Source: Polytrichum commune (lineage: Eukaryota; Streptophyta; Polytrichopsida; Polytrichales; Polytrichaceae). From it: a stretch of DNA of 64,000 nucleotides. The stretch is taken from the NCBI GenBank assembly GCA_950295325.1, contig OX485809.1, forward strand, positions 23,080,144 to 23,144,143, in the 5' to 3' direction. Shown piece after piece: positions 22,210-34,268 of the stretch; position 1 is the first letter of the stretch, and every line of letters starts with the position of its first letter. The position numbers and the translations under genes are program-made. The notes beneath the pieces are model-generated. The model searched no databases. It saw only the letters and a program-made list of their open reading frames with translations, and was not told the origin of the DNA.

Positions 22210-25200
22210 TCACACCTAGACCAAAAAACAAACAAGCTGCCAAAACGCTAGGGGATTATATGCAAGGGAAACAATGGCATGATGGGGAATAGAGATGGTC
22301 CATGGTGCCCCCCCGGGAGTTAATTCCGACCTTTACCAATGCTCTAGATGAAGATGGGTACATTGTAGTTACGAATAGGCATGCAAATGGGAAGGTTTGG
22401 TTAGAGACACACAAACACTAGCAAGCTAGTTTTGCACCTTCCACCTCAGACCACACAAAACTAACATATGGGGGTAAAGGTAACAAAGAGCCTAGACAAA
22501 CTATGGTGGAAAATCTAGAAGACCACAACAAGGGCATGAGGGAGTTACCTCCCGGGATGGATGTCTCCACTATTTCACATACTCATGCAGTCACAAAACC
22601 ACAAAGAAAAGAGATACAACATTCGGAGGTTTTTTTAATTACAAAGAGGACCAAGCACACCAATATGAAATGGTCTCCATGCAAAGTCTCTGTCACCAAG
22701 AGACGTGTTACTGCAATAGGAGAAAAAAATATGATTGTTGACAACGTTCAAGCAAAAGACCGTGGATAAAATATCCATGCTCTTTGTGTCCTGGGTGAAG
22801 GTGGATGGTGTGTTCTCGGAGGTGAGTGGCAACCTCTTGCCCTCCTTAATTTTGGAAAGAGTTGGCGAGATAGGTATCAGTTTATCATCAAGGGCGTCGA
22901 CAAATACCTCTAACTCTTCCTCCTCCATGATTTCAATATGTTTTAGAATGGAGGTGTGAGCCCAATATTGTGCTCACATGTTTACTTAACCACACAAATT
23001 ACTAACACCTCAAATTAGTGCATTCTTGAGTTGTCAAAAAGATAAGAAAAATGTGAGGAGTTAAAGTCTTGGTTGAATTAAGTTAAGGGGTGAATAAGAG
23101 TTAGGAAGGGCAAGAGACCTTGGAGAATTAATGATGAGTAAAGATAAGTATTTAAGTGTGAGTTTAGGGGAAGGAAAAGTCAACTAAGGGAGTGGGAAAG
23201 TAGAGCTTGAAAGGGCGAAGGCCAAGGGAAGAAGCCTTAACCTGTTTTTCTTCTCGGGCGGCCCGGAAGATGTCGGGCAACCCGGGAACAAAAGAAGAAG
23301 CTTGGAGGGGTCTCGGGAGGCAAGGGAGAGGAACCTCATTATGCATAGGAGGGTAGAGGAGGAGAAAGGAAGAGAGGGAGACTAGGCGAAGCCCTGCCGC
23401 TCTGGGAAATTTGTGAGAGGATAGTTGTGCTTCCGCGACTCAGTTAGGTGGGTTGTTGGTGGTAAGTAGATTGAAGGGCGGCGGATCAGCCAGAAGGAGG
23501 AAGGGTGAGGTAGCAGTGCAAGGCTTGGAAAGGGATTAAGGTAGATTAGATGTCGGCTTGGCTTGCTGGTTGCCAAGTGCATCAGACAAGGCCAAAGAAG
23601 AAGAAAAAAAAAAACATCAGGGCGAAGGGAGCATGTTCTCATTAAGCCAGTCATTGCAAGTGGGCGACGCTGGGAGGCAATCCAGGCCAAAGTCAAAGAT
23701 CAGCGCCGACGGGAGCGAGAAAGTTAGGCTTGCAAGCCAGACTTCCACTTGGATCAAGCTGCGAGGAAGGGGACGGTTCATGATGAGGGGGTGGATCTCG
23801 GCGTAGTTGCTGAGGTGCAACTGTGGCACTCTGATGGGAGCGGAGGACTTAGAAGTGTTGCTGCTTCTTCTTCCTACCACGGCAGCCGGGGACATCAGAC
23901 CAAGAACGTTGCATCAGATGTCGCCAATTCGTGAGCAAGTAGGATCATGAAGAAGAAAAGAGGAGGATTGAGAAGCGTTGTGGGGCATCCAATTGATCTC
24001 GGAGCTTGGTTGGCCAAGTTTGATGGAGCGGCACCTGGAGAACGGAAGGAGGAGGAGCGGCATGGTGTGACTAGTGGTCTAGTGCTCATCCTCCCTCGGC
24101 AGCAAGATCTATTGTGCACTGACACAATGACCAAGGCGCTAAAGAGAGGGCTGAATCTTCCAGCCAACATCAGAATGTTGCTCGATGCAATTGGGTGAAG
24201 GGAATGAGGTCCCGAGGCTCTGCAACCGCCTGGTGGTGGACATTAGAATTCAGCACCGGGGCCTTATAAACGGTCCTTGCAAGATAGAGGTTTGGTTTCT
24301 GCTTTACTGAAGTCGTGTAGGTGTGTGCTTGCAAGTGTGGTGGTGGCAAGTGGAAGGGGGCAATTCATGAAGAATGTTGTATCAGAGTGAACCCACTTGA
24401 CTACAGAAAGGGAGTAGTTGGGGACATGTGCAGCTAAACCGCCCTGCCTTCCATTCTCGGAACCGGCATCATCCCGAGGTGCTGGTCAAGGAGGTCGATC
24501 GGGAAAAACCAGTAGAGGAAAAGAGGAAATCGCTTCCACTTGGCTCTCAGCTGCTAGGAGATCCGCTGAGGAGATGGCCGCGCCTCTGGTCAGCAACTCA
24601 GGGAGGACTGCCTCAAGCAGAGTCATGCAATCGGCGAGGTTTCGAACCCAAGGTTTAGTAGTGTGTTGTGCAGGTCAGGATGTCAGATGAGGGAGGGGAG
24701 TGATGATAAGTAGTGCTACTGTCCTCGCTTCAATTCTTTCCGAACCCGGGAGATTAGCAATAGGAGTTGTGTGGCTGCACACAGCTGATAAGCCACCTCA
24801 AGGAGGTGGAGTAGGACTAGAGAAAGGCCAAGGCAACTAAGGGCCATCACCCATAGGCCCTCACGTAATGATCAAGGAGAGGGACAGTTAGATAGCACTA
24901 TAAGAGGTGGCACGAAGGTGAAGCATTTACGTTTAAGAATTCAATGAATGTCGTAGTTGATCAGTGGGGTTGCTTCCTTATTGTAATGCAAACATTTGTA
25001 AGTGCTTGGAGATCTTAATGGAAAAGGTGTTATACACACCACTTCCCCCATTTTCTTGATCATGCTTGCACATGTGAATTGATGCTTGAATGTGGCACAT
25101 GATCCCTCACCTGGACTAGGACGCAATTGAAGGGTGGGGGTGATTGGGGCTCACAGAAGGTTGAGCATCCTTCCTTCATTTGAAGGGAGTTAGCCTTGCC

Positions 25201-25408
25201 AAACCTTGGGTATTTAAAGGTAGGTGTGGGTGAGGTGTTATCCCCTCCCTTATCCGTCATATTGGCAAGAATTGCAATAACGTTGAGAGATTGATTGTTA
25301 GATTGATTCAAATTTTGGGTTTTTGGGACACACTCCTCAATCAAGTCTATACCTTGTCCCTTGCTTCCATCTAGATATCCAGGATTAATATTTTGATGAA
25401 CCTCCCCG
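22210..25408. other. Complex repetitive region, possible LINE ORF1 remnant and LTR-like insertion
   Basis: 22240-22770 on the plus strand contains protein-like pieces (IPTFTNALDEDGYIVVTNRH, ELPPGMDVSTISHTHAV) that may belong to ORF1 of the LINE downstream. From about 22955 to 25073 the composition changes. This part begins TGTGAGCCCAATATTG, ends near CTTGCACA, and has no lasting ORF, as a solo LTR might. I found no target duplication. 25430-25075 is open on the minus strand without a recognised domain. Confidence 0.3.
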
Positions 25409-26310
25409 TTGAAGGGGACTGTGGAAATTGACAATTTTTGGTCCCTTGAAGCTAGTCCAAGCAATGAAGTCAAAGATAGGAAAATAGGAGCCGAGAGAGG
25501 GGGCATTGCTCTATGCTTCCACCCTAGAATGCAACTTTTGATTCTTGATAAAAGATCCCTTGCCAGAAATAAAGTCCAATGGATTAGAGTCAAAAGAATA
25601 AAAGACAAACATTTGGGCATCCTTAATGTTTATGCATCAAACATGGTGGGAGAAAGATGTGCAATGTGGAATGAGATGATCCAATCTCTTCCAACGGATG
25701 GTAGATGGATTATGACAAAAGATTTTAATATGGTAGAGAACCCCTTGGATAGGTCCATGTCATCATGTAGTTGGCTTATGGGGTTAAAAGAGGAATTGGC
25801 ACATGCAAGCATTAAACACAACATTGAGGATTATTTTATAGGAATGAGGGGTCCCTCTATTCGTGGGACAACCCTAGGGAGGATAGTATCATGGTTCATG
25901 CTAGATTAGACATATACTACTATTTTTGTTGCTCAATCCAAAACCCATCCTCCCATACCATGCACTATAAGATCTTGGGTGACTCAACTTTCTTCAACCA
26001 TCACCCGGTTTATTTTCATATCAATGTTAGCAATAGTGCTCCAGGTGGTACCTCGTGGAAAGCCACTGCCAGATTCCTTTAAGAAGCGAAAGACCTGATT
26101 AAAGTACTATAGGAAGCCCTCCCCTCTTCAAATGGCTTTCTTCACTAAACTGAGGAAAGTACTTAAATACTATAAATTTTTTTGTCTAGCTAAAGCAGTT
26201 GGGACCAAATTAAAAGAGACAAGACAAAGGAAACATTTGGAATTTTGGCAATTTGTTCTTCACTTTGACACCACCAATGAAGCAACTAAGGCCAATTTTA
26301 AGAACCTTAA
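25409..26310 (+). pseudogene. LINE (L1-like) endonuclease region, left part
   Basis: The frame 25409-25906 carries the AP-endonuclease signature of plant L1 elements: GAERGGIALCF, then LGILNVYASNMVGERCAMWN, then WIMTKDFNMVENPLDRS, where the usual catalytic G-D-F-N has become K-D-F-N. FFNHHPVYFHI near 25980-26020 corresponds to the S-D-H-x-P-V end of the domain. A piece FTKLRKVLKYYKFF follows before the Harbinger insertion at 26310/29924. Stops and frame changes show that it is dead. The LINE resumes at 29927. Confidence 0.85.
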
Positions 26311-26627
26311 GGGGCAGTTTACACTATGGACCAAGAGCCATGACCAAGAAAATTAAATCATTTTCATGGTCACAGCTCTTGGCCAAGAGCCGTGACCATG
26401 AAAAATCAAAAATGGATTTTTGAGTGGCTTGGTCACTCTTGTAGTGTAAAGTGGATTTGGACCGGGATAACTTTGGGCTGATTTTTTTAATATAAATATA
26501 AAAATGGCAGATTTAGGGGATTACCCTCTCATTTACCTTCCCACCTTTTCTCTCTTCCACCTCTCTCCTTCTCTCTTCTTCTTCTTCTTCTTTTTCTCTT
26601 CTAAAAATTTCAACAATTAGGGTTACA

Positions 26628-28031
26628 ATGGAGGGGAGGAGGAGAAACCTTGTATTGATGTTAGGCTTGTATATGTGCTTGCACATGCTTATCTCACACA
26701 TTGTGAGCTTGCAAGCCTTGATTTTGCATGGAGAGTGGGAGAAAGTGGCAATTTTCAGCATCTTCTTGGAGAGCATGGAAAGAATAGAGACACGAACTTT
26801 GTGGAGCATTGGAAGACAATGTGGATTCATGGACCGTTTTTTGCTGGGATCATACACCGAAGGTCAATTCAAGGAAAGAACACGAGTTAAGTTTGCTACT
26901 TTTAAATTTCTTAGTGAGAAATTAGGGCCATTTTTGCATTAAAAAAATACACCTATGAGAAATGCAATTTCTGTGGAAACAAGAATTGTAATTTCATTGT
27001 CTAGGTTAGGAACCGGCAATGGACAATTGTTCATAGGTGATCTTTATGGGGTTGCTGAATCTACGGTTTCGATAATTGTGAGGGAATTTTGAACGGCCGT
27101 GATGCAACATTTGCAACGAATTCTCGTGCAAATGCCTAGCGAATCGCAGTTTAGGGTTTTAGCAAAGGAATTTGAAGCTCTTCATGGAATTCCGTATGTA
27201 GTGGGTGCAATCGATGGATCGCACATTCCTGTTTTAGCACTTATACATGGGGGAGAAGATTACTACTGTCGGAAATCCTTCCATTCAGCAATTCTTCAAG
27301 GAATTATTGATGTGCATTGCAAATTCTGGGATTACGAATTCGGTTGGGCCGGTAGTCTCCATGATTGGGCTGTTTTTCAAGTTACAAAAATTGGGAGAGC
27401 ATTTATGGAGGGTAGATTACATCCATACAAATTAATAGGAGATGCAGCATATCTCATGAGACCATGAATGTATTGTCCATTCAAAGGAGGAAAAACAGAA
27501 TTATCACAAATCCAAGCAAATTGGAATTTCGTCCAATCTTCTACACGAATGTGTGTTGTGAGGGCTTTTGGAATTCTGAAGGGGAGATGAAGGATCATAA
27601 TGAAGAGATGTGACGTGCCATTGAGAAGTGTGCCGGATTTTGTTGCTATATGCATTGTTTTGCACAATTTGTACATTACAATGAATGAATGTTTCAATGA
27701 AAACTGGATTTCAGAAGCGGAGGAATAATTACAAAGAAGAATCGAGATTGATGCTTTGAAGGAAGGGCAAGAACTACGTTGCGAGAGGACATCAATTTAC
27801 AAGGTAAAAAATAGAATCTCTTATAGAGAAAATTCAGAGTTTACAAATGATATACATGATGGAGAGGTAGAAACATTCATAGTGAAGGAAAATAAAAATG
27901 ACGTAGACCTACTTCGTGAAGCTACAAGAATGCATGAAATTCTCGCGAAGAGTTTATGGCACTCTAAACTTCGGAATCAATCAACTCTAGAGTTTTCTGA
28001 TAGTGGTTCTGATTGTATAGAAAACGACTAG
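26628..28031 (+). pseudogene. PIF/Harbinger transposase (DDE_Tnp_4 type), broken
   Basis: Nearly one frame from MEGRRRNLVLMLG to the final TAG at 28029-28031, interrupted by stops after FLH (near 26940), at 27090, 27466, 27588-27590 and 27728. N-terminal ISLSRLGTGN and FIGDLYGVAESTV are the helix-turn-helix-like part. The first catalytic Asp is in VVGAIDGSHIPVL, the second in GWAGSLHDWAVFQ. The third acidic position, normally the Glu before AFGxLKGR, reads CVVRAFGILKGR, so the Glu is missing. Copy B keeps VE at this place. The enzyme would cut and paste the element; this copy cannot make it. Confidence 0.9.
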
Positions 28032-29436
28032 AACTTTTTCAAAAGGGCTGCAAAGTTTCTATCCATATTTTTCAGCAATTCTGTGGATTGCTGAAATATA
28101 GAAATAAGAATGGTAGAATTTCCTACCACTTGCTGAAGAAGACCTACAATCTTCTCTTGAGTCTTCTTTTTCTTCTCTTGTGTGGATGGTGCTGTAGATG
28201 GACTAGGTTGAAAAATTTCTGGAGTTGTAGGTGGTGTACCACATGTCTCATATCTTTCTTGGGCACTTGCTGGAATTTGGTTGTGCACACTTGCACGTTT
28301 GCTATTCCATGTATCTATTTCATCAAACCATCTATATTCTTGCTTGCGGTCCAAACCCGAAATTTCATTTGTACGCTTGTCGTTTCTGTACTCCGCTAGA
28401 ATATTCTTGTATTTCTTCTTGCAAGATAACCACGAGCGGTTAAATCCTCAAATTTCAGCCACCATTCGGATTTGTAATTTAACCCACATGTTCTGTCCTA
28501 CAATACATGACAAGAAATGATAAGACAATGGTAAAAAACAAGCTCAAAATGGGTAAAAATGCAACTTGTAAAAAAATTCCAGCATAGGAAGGAAGCTTGT
28601 TTGTATTACAAAGATCATCCAAAGAGTGGTTGCACACAAGGAAAATGTCTTGGTGTAATGGTTGGGGGTGGATGGTAAGGCTTTGCATCTTGCCCGCACG
28701 GGTTCGAATCCCCTCGTGCGCGAGGCGTGGCGCTTCTAAAATCGCGAAGCCCCCGCGGCAACGGCCGCCCCCGTTTTGGGGGGAGGGGGGGCTAGGGCTA
28801 GCGGCCAAGGCCTTCTACGGCCTCATCATACGGCCCACATACAACCACATACAACCACATTCAAATTTTTTTTGCATAATTTTATAACGTCATGGGAAAA
28901 AAACTTTACCTTGTTTGTTTACTGCTCTTGCAAACTCCTCGTCCATCTCTCCCCGTAAGGCAATCAAAGTTTCCACTTCAAAATCCCTCCACTTTGTTTT
29001 CGTATCCTCCACATCCTCCACATCTTCCATGTCTTCATGATTAATTATACTGGTTTTTGCTTTCTTGGTTACAGTTTTCTCCTTCGAAGGACGACCTCTT
29101 TTCTTTGGAGCAGATTTGGGTACTTTTTCTTTTTTTTTCACTTCCAAAATCTCCTTTCCTCTTGAGAATTCACTACACGGGATTTGGGTTCCAATCTCCT
29201 CTGGCTCTCTCTCACTATGAGGAAGTCTTTGAAAAGGAGGTGAAGAGAGAGAAATATCTACTAGAATGAGAAGAAAATAGATTTTGAGCATGTTGAAATC
29301 GCAATTGAGGAATTTCTACTGGTACATGATTTGGAGGCAAAGAAATTGGGTTTGAAAATCTCATCCACTCGGAATTTTGGGACCAAATTTGTCCTTCGGA
29401 ATCCCTAATTTCTCCATCTGCACTATACCCCTCCAT
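28028..29436 (-). pseudogene. PIF/Harbinger ORF1, MYB/SANT-like DNA-binding protein, broken
   Basis: Two-exon gene on minus. The first exon runs from ATG at 29436 to a donor at 28909, with an apparent frame change near 29290-29250. It contains KKRGRPSKEK (AT-hook-like) and KWRDFEVETLIALRGEMDEE, the first SANT helix region. The 412-bp intron (28909-28498) carries a SINE. Exon 2 (28497-28028) has CKKKYKNILAEYRNDKR and YRWFDEIDTWN, then a Thr/Pro-rich linker and a coiled C-terminus. One in-frame TGA precedes GFNRSWLSCKKK. In the family ORF1 binds the element ends and brings the transposase to them. Confidence 0.85.
28645..28868 (+). mobile_element. tRNA-derived SINE inside the Harbinger ORF1 intron
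   Basis: A polymerase III promoter is clear: A box TGGTGTAATGG (28651-28661) and B box GGTTCGAATCC (28701-28711), 50 bp apart as in tRNA genes. A non-tRNA body follows (CGGCCAAGGCCTTCTACGGC), with a tail of short ACATACAACC repeats and a T-run. It is opposite to ORF1. A diverged relative lies at the same intron position in the other Harbinger copy, on the other strand (59030-59185). Confidence 0.85.
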
Positions 29437-29926
29437 TGATGAAAAAAATATGAAATTGTTTTTAGCAATACATAGCAAAAAATCAGCAAAAAATAATGCA
29501 TGCACAAAACATGAGAAAGCAAACAGGAACACATGGTTTTTATTCCTTCTTAAATCCTAAACCAAACGGTCTTCGATAACTATGTAAAAAATTTCTATCC
29601 CAACGATCTACAGTAACGTCAAAAAAATCAGGAAAAAAAATATTAAAAAAAAAATTCGGCCAATGGCTGATTTTCAGCCTTACGGCTCCCTTGATTTCCG
29701 TTGAGTCAAGGCAAAATGCTCGACTTAATGGAAAACCCGTTGGACCATGGCACATTATCCAAATGGCAGATTTTAGTAGTTTTTGGGGACCTCAAAGTTA
29801 GTGGTCATTCTCCTTTTTTTCAAGGTAGTGTAAAGCCAAATGGGACCAAGAGCACTTTACTCTCCAATCACAGATTTTAGAATTTCATGGTCATGGCTCT
29901 TGGTCCATAGTGTAAACCGCCCCTAA

Positions 29927-31852
29927 GATTCAACTATAAAACCTAGTGAATAAGAAAGAAGACGGGCGGAGAATTTAGTCTTGGAACCCGATAAATGCAT
30001 TTCGGGGATAAAATGAATAAACATATCTTCTCCTCGGTAAGGGAGCGGCTGGTAGGAGGACTTATCATGGAACTCTATGATAAAGACGATACATGTGTGT
30101 CCTTGATTGCGGACCAAAGTCTGCAATTCTTTCCACTCCAAGTTGTATGCATGCCCAACTCGGGAGGAGCAATGAAGGGAATATGGGGAAGAACTACTGA
30201 GCTACGTACCGAGTATATTCTCACAAATTGCTCAAAGGATATTGGAAGCACCACTCATTGAAGAACTCACCAAAGCAGTCTAGACACTTGCAAAAAGAAA
30301 GAGCCCATGCCCATATGGGTTGGTAGCCGAGTTTTCCAGGCCTACTGGGGCTTTATGAGCGAAGATTTCACAACAATGGTGAATGAGTCCTTGGCATGAC
30401 CAGTTTCCAAAGTAGGTAATGCGGGAACTCATTGCCTTACTTTTCAAAGAAGGGGATTGTTCGAGATTGACAAATTGGCGACCGATCATGCTCCTCAACA
30501 CCACCTACAAGATTTTGCTAAAGCCTTACAATGGCGACTACAAGCACTGTTGGTGGAGGTAAATGATAGTGACCATAATGCCTTTCTTCCGCTAAGATTA
30601 ATCTTAATTTTTTTTTTGCTCAAACATGAATGGGCAAAGGAATCACGGCAAGAGCCTATCTTCCTTAAACTTGACTTTAACAAAGCCTATGGTAGAATCG
30701 AGTGGACATGTATGTTTCAAGTCATGGGGAAGTTAGGAATGTCGAACTCGTTTATCACAATGATTAGGGTGTTGTTTTATGATGCCATGGTCTAAATTTA
30801 TATTAACAACCAAGCAACCGAGCCTTTGAACTCCATAGAGGAGTTTTCCATGGTTGCCCTTTAGTCCCATATTTGTTTATCATCTCGGTAAAGGTACTAA
30901 ATGCAACAGTTAAACGCAAAATGAGAGTTGGTAACCTCAAAGGCATTGGCCTTCCTTAATGCAACTCCCAACAAATCATCAACCAATATGCTGACGATAC
31001 ATTTTTCACGGTGAGGACATATGAAACTAGTGTTGTCAACCTAGTAGGGAAATTGTATAAGTTTGGTATTGCCTATGGTTTGGAGATCAATTAGCATAAG
31101 AACATTGCTTATTGGTACAATCGAGGATGACCGCAGAGATGGGTGGAGAAATACCATTGGAAATGAGCCGCAAATGTTGACCTATCGAAACTATTAGGTA
31201 CACCGTTTGGTGTGCAATTGGAACTACAAAATGTTGATCGAATTTTGGTGAACACAATCAAGAGCAAATACAAGTAAATGAAATTCCATGAATGTGTCGC
31301 TGGCAGGACAAACCCTCATTGTAAACCAAGTTTTGATGTCATCCCTATGGTATTTCATCATAGTGTGGGCTGGGAATTAAAAAAACATTTGGGAAAATTA
31401 AAGCTCTACTTTGCAATTACTTGTGGTATGGATCAGAAAACACGATCAGAGCACATGTGAGTTGGGATGACTACACGATGCCCAAGAAAGTTGGTGGCCT
31501 GAGTCTTATTTCGCTAGAGGATGCTTTCAGAGCTTTTATGCACAACTGGATTATTCAAACTCTACTTCCCGGCAAGTTGAACCTTCAAATTATCGTAAGG
31601 TACTACATTACATACTTGCAACCTTCTTACCATGGTCTGTGGGGTTTTTTTTCCTTGTGGTTGTTCTCCCCAAATTTCTTTACCAAAGGTGGATCCAAAG
31701 TTTGGCACCACATTAGTCAATCGTGGAAAGTAATGGCAAGTACAATTGCATACCTCTCTCCATTAATTTCAAAGGATATTTTGCAACTCAATTTTTGGTG
31801 GAGGATGGAATACCAAGGTCTCTATTTTGGCATTATCATGAGTAGGGATTGA
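29927..31852 (+). pseudogene. LINE (L1-like) reverse transcriptase region
   Basis: After the Harbinger insertion the LINE resumes. FLKLDFNKAYGRIEW (30660-30704) is the L1 motif with the first catalytic Asp, and it is followed by FYDAMV. The YADD box is intact as QYADDTFF (codons 30987-30998). Further on, HVSWDDYTMPKKVGGLSLIS matches the conserved C-terminal W-x-x-x-C-x-P-K-x-x-G-G-L-G-L block. More than ten stops break the frame. This is the part that copies LINE RNA at the nicked target. Confidence 0.9.
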
Positions 31853-32256
31853 GGTACTTCTAGGATATGTAGGACCCCAAAAGATATAAAATCTTGAATG
31901 GGAAGGTTGCCAAAATAAAATTCTCCCTTTAAGAGATTTTACCATGAATTCTAGATTAAACTATTGGAATTTTACGAACCTTTCTGAGATAGGATGCTCA
32001 ACCAACAAAGTGTTCAACTCACGTCTTAGGATGGGTTGGCTTCTATAGGAGCTCAAAAGATGCATTACTGGAATGGGTGGTTAGCACTGGCTACCTCAAG
32101 GAATTTAACCTTGGTCATATTTAGTTTAATGTTGACTTCATGAGCATTTTCCTTAAACCTACCGTTGGTTCGCAATACTTCAACTTAACGGAGGTGAAAC
32201 CAAACACTAAGAATGCAACACCACCAATGACCTTCTTAGGTTGGATGGCGCTGTCG

Positions 32257-33520
32257 TGATGTGGGCGGTCCATTAGTTAGAATTTAGATATTTTATTTGT
32301 TTTCGTTATTTTTAAGTTGATCTTAGTTAGGTAAAAACCGGTCTTAAGTTGAAGACCGGATGAATTGGTAGATGGATGTGGTAGGTAGGATTGGATTTAC
32401 CGGCGGGCCAATAGCTAACCACCTAGGAGTTCTAGAAGGTTTTTACTTTAAATTCCTATTGGCTTGCCGGATTAGCCTTTAGCCCCAAACGCCCTATTTC
32501 TAGCGGGATTAAGGTTCTAGAAACCTTTAACCCCATATCTTTCCTATTTCTAGTAGGATAAGGATTCTAGAAACCTTTAACCCCAAAGGTCATCCATTAG
32601 CAAGCCACTTGGAGGGGTTCTAGAGGACCTTACCTCGATGGTTTCCTATTGGCCGAAGGGGGGCAAGGTGGAAGACTATTTAAGGGGTGTTAGAAGAGTG
32701 TTTAGGGGGGACCATTAGTATTTTGGAGTTGTTACTTGTGTTGGATTGAGGGAGCTTAGAGCATCTTGAGAGGGATAAGTGCTTAGGAGGCTCATCTATA
32801 CAAGAGGGTGTGGAGGTGTGGCATTTAGAGTGACTAGATTGTACTAGGTGCACTACTTGTAGTGTTTTATTGGTTATGAACTTGAGTAGAACTTTATAGT
32901 GAGAGATTTGTTAATTATGGATGATCAGAGTGTTCAATGGATATGAAAATTTGAGGGATTGTTTATTATGAGTTATGAAAGTTGTGGTAAAAATTTGAAA
33001 GCTTCAGTCATTGGCATGAAAAATTTATTAAGAGTTGAAGGGAAGGGTGTCTAGGAACAAAGCCAACTAAACTAGCAAGGTTTGAAAATATGTATCTTTT
33101 AGAGGGTTATAGATATGGATACCAAAATTTGACACCACCTTTTGAACTTACACATCTATCTTGTGTTAAAATCTGAGATTTATTGGACATAAGAGTAGGA
33201 AGTTATTAAGATTTTAAAGACCGGGTGTTTTATCACAGCATTCATGCTAGGTAGTTAGAGTTAGAAAATAATGCATAACTTTTGCATATGAACTCTGATT
33301 GTGCTCAAATTTGGTGGGAATGTTTTTTATAAGATACTTAATAAGTGTACCAAATTTCACTTGAAGAAGATGATTTGGTTTTGAGTTATACTATTCTGAA
33401 GTTTAGAGGGACCACATTGAGAGAGATTTACATCAAGAATATAGGAGAAGGAAAGCTACTATATTTTTTTCTAAACACTACCATAAAATAGAAGCCCGGC
33501 GCTTACCGGATAATGTACAT
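32257..33520 (+). mobile_element. Probable solo LTR or non-coding insertion in the LINE
   Basis: LINE-like sequence breaks near TGGATGGCGCTGTCG (32242-32256) and returns as readable frame from about 33526. The 1.26 kb between has no ORF, begins TGATGTGGGCGG, holds a TATA-like CTATTTAAGG (about 32678) and resembles an LTR in composition. The exact ends and target duplication could not be fixed. An 8-bp inverted match (GCGCTGTC near 32249, GACAGCGC near 33528) sits at the two borders and leaves a TIR element possible. Confidence 0.4.
32493..32585 (+). repeat. Tandem 43-bp repeat, two copies
   Basis: 32493-32535 and 32543-32585 are close copies (CCTATTTCTAG ... GGTTCTAGAAACCTTTAACC type) with a 50-bp offset, inside the probable solo LTR. 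Repeats of this kind are often found in LTR promoter regions. No function can be read from sequence alone. Confidence 0.8.
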
Positions 33521-33525
33521 TTTCC

Positions 33526-34268
33526 TTGACAGCGCGCATTAGGGTGGACAACTTTACAAGAGGAAGTTGTCAAACCCAATTCAATTTGTTCTTCGAAAGA
33601 CTTGATCAACTATTTTTTGACCTTGCTTGTTGGTGGTGGCTACAGGTTACTCCATTCTTTTCTTATTTGGCAAAGGAGGGAAGGAAATATATTACAAAGC
33701 AAGAGGTTCTCAAGAAATTGATTCCACGTAAATGGCAGAATGAAATTTCCCTTTCCACTTCCCCTGAATGGAATATCGTATGGCACAAAGCTAAGGCATA
33801 AAAATAGGCTTCTTTTCTTTGGTTGGTCATCCACAAGGCTGTGGCAACTAATGAGTGGCGCGGGAAAATCTCAATAAAGATTAACAAAAATTTCCCCCAC
33901 GCGGCTCAGAGTCGGTGGAATTGGTGGAACATAGGTTCTTCAGTTGTCCACTCGCTCAACAAGGGTGTCTATATGTTGCTAACATCATGTGACAACTTTT
34001 TGCCAAAAGAGGGAACCTTGGCCTCTAGAAATCTTTTTCCATGATGCAAAACCTCTTTGATCAACCTTTGTACAAGGCACTAATACAGTTCAACCGCACT
34101 TGGTTTTTCTTGAGAAGTGGTTTCCTGTGGATTATTTGGTGCCAACATAATGATCTAGTATTTAATGCTCTGCAATGGCCCAATGAGAAAACGCCTTGCA
34201 GGATTAAAGTAGGATTGAGTGGAAACATACTCTCTTGAATTTGGAAAAGGCCCCAAATGTTGCATACC
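33526..34268 (+). pseudogene. LINE C-terminal region (zf-RVT type)
   Basis: Readable pieces are EWNIVWHKAKA, then FLWLVIHKAVATNEW after a stop, and GFLWIIWCQHNDLVFNALQW. These follow the plant L1 pattern W-x-x-x-W, FLW-x-x-x-H-x-A-x-x-T, and a final W-x-x-W-x-x-R-N-x-x-x-F. The LINE is cut at 34268 by the gypsy element, target ATACC, and continues at 51091. Confidence 0.75.

Larger units (their letters stand above)
26311..29923. mobile_element. PIF/Harbinger DNA transposon, copy A (3.6 kb)
   Basis: Inverted ends begin GGGGCAGTTTACACTATGG on the left and GGGGCGGTTTACACTATGG on the right (read inward) and match over about 36 bp. A TAA target duplication (26308-26310 and 29924-29926) fits the T-W-A rule of PIF/Harbinger. 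Inside are the two standard genes in convergent order: transposase on plus, MYB/SANT-type ORF1 on minus. It inserted in the LINE between the endonuclease and reverse transcriptase regions. Both genes contain stops. Copy B at 58049-62555 is a diverged, inverted relative. Confidence 0.95.

Noticed and set aside
25060-25620. 186-codon minus-strand frame opposite the LINE endonuclease
   Set aside because: Its upper half is the antisense of clear endonuclease coding. The lower half (25075-25430) has no recognised domain, so I describe it only as open sequence.
28645-28720. Functional tRNA gene
   Set aside because: A and B boxes are good, but the arms do not fold as a tRNA and a SINE body and tail follow.
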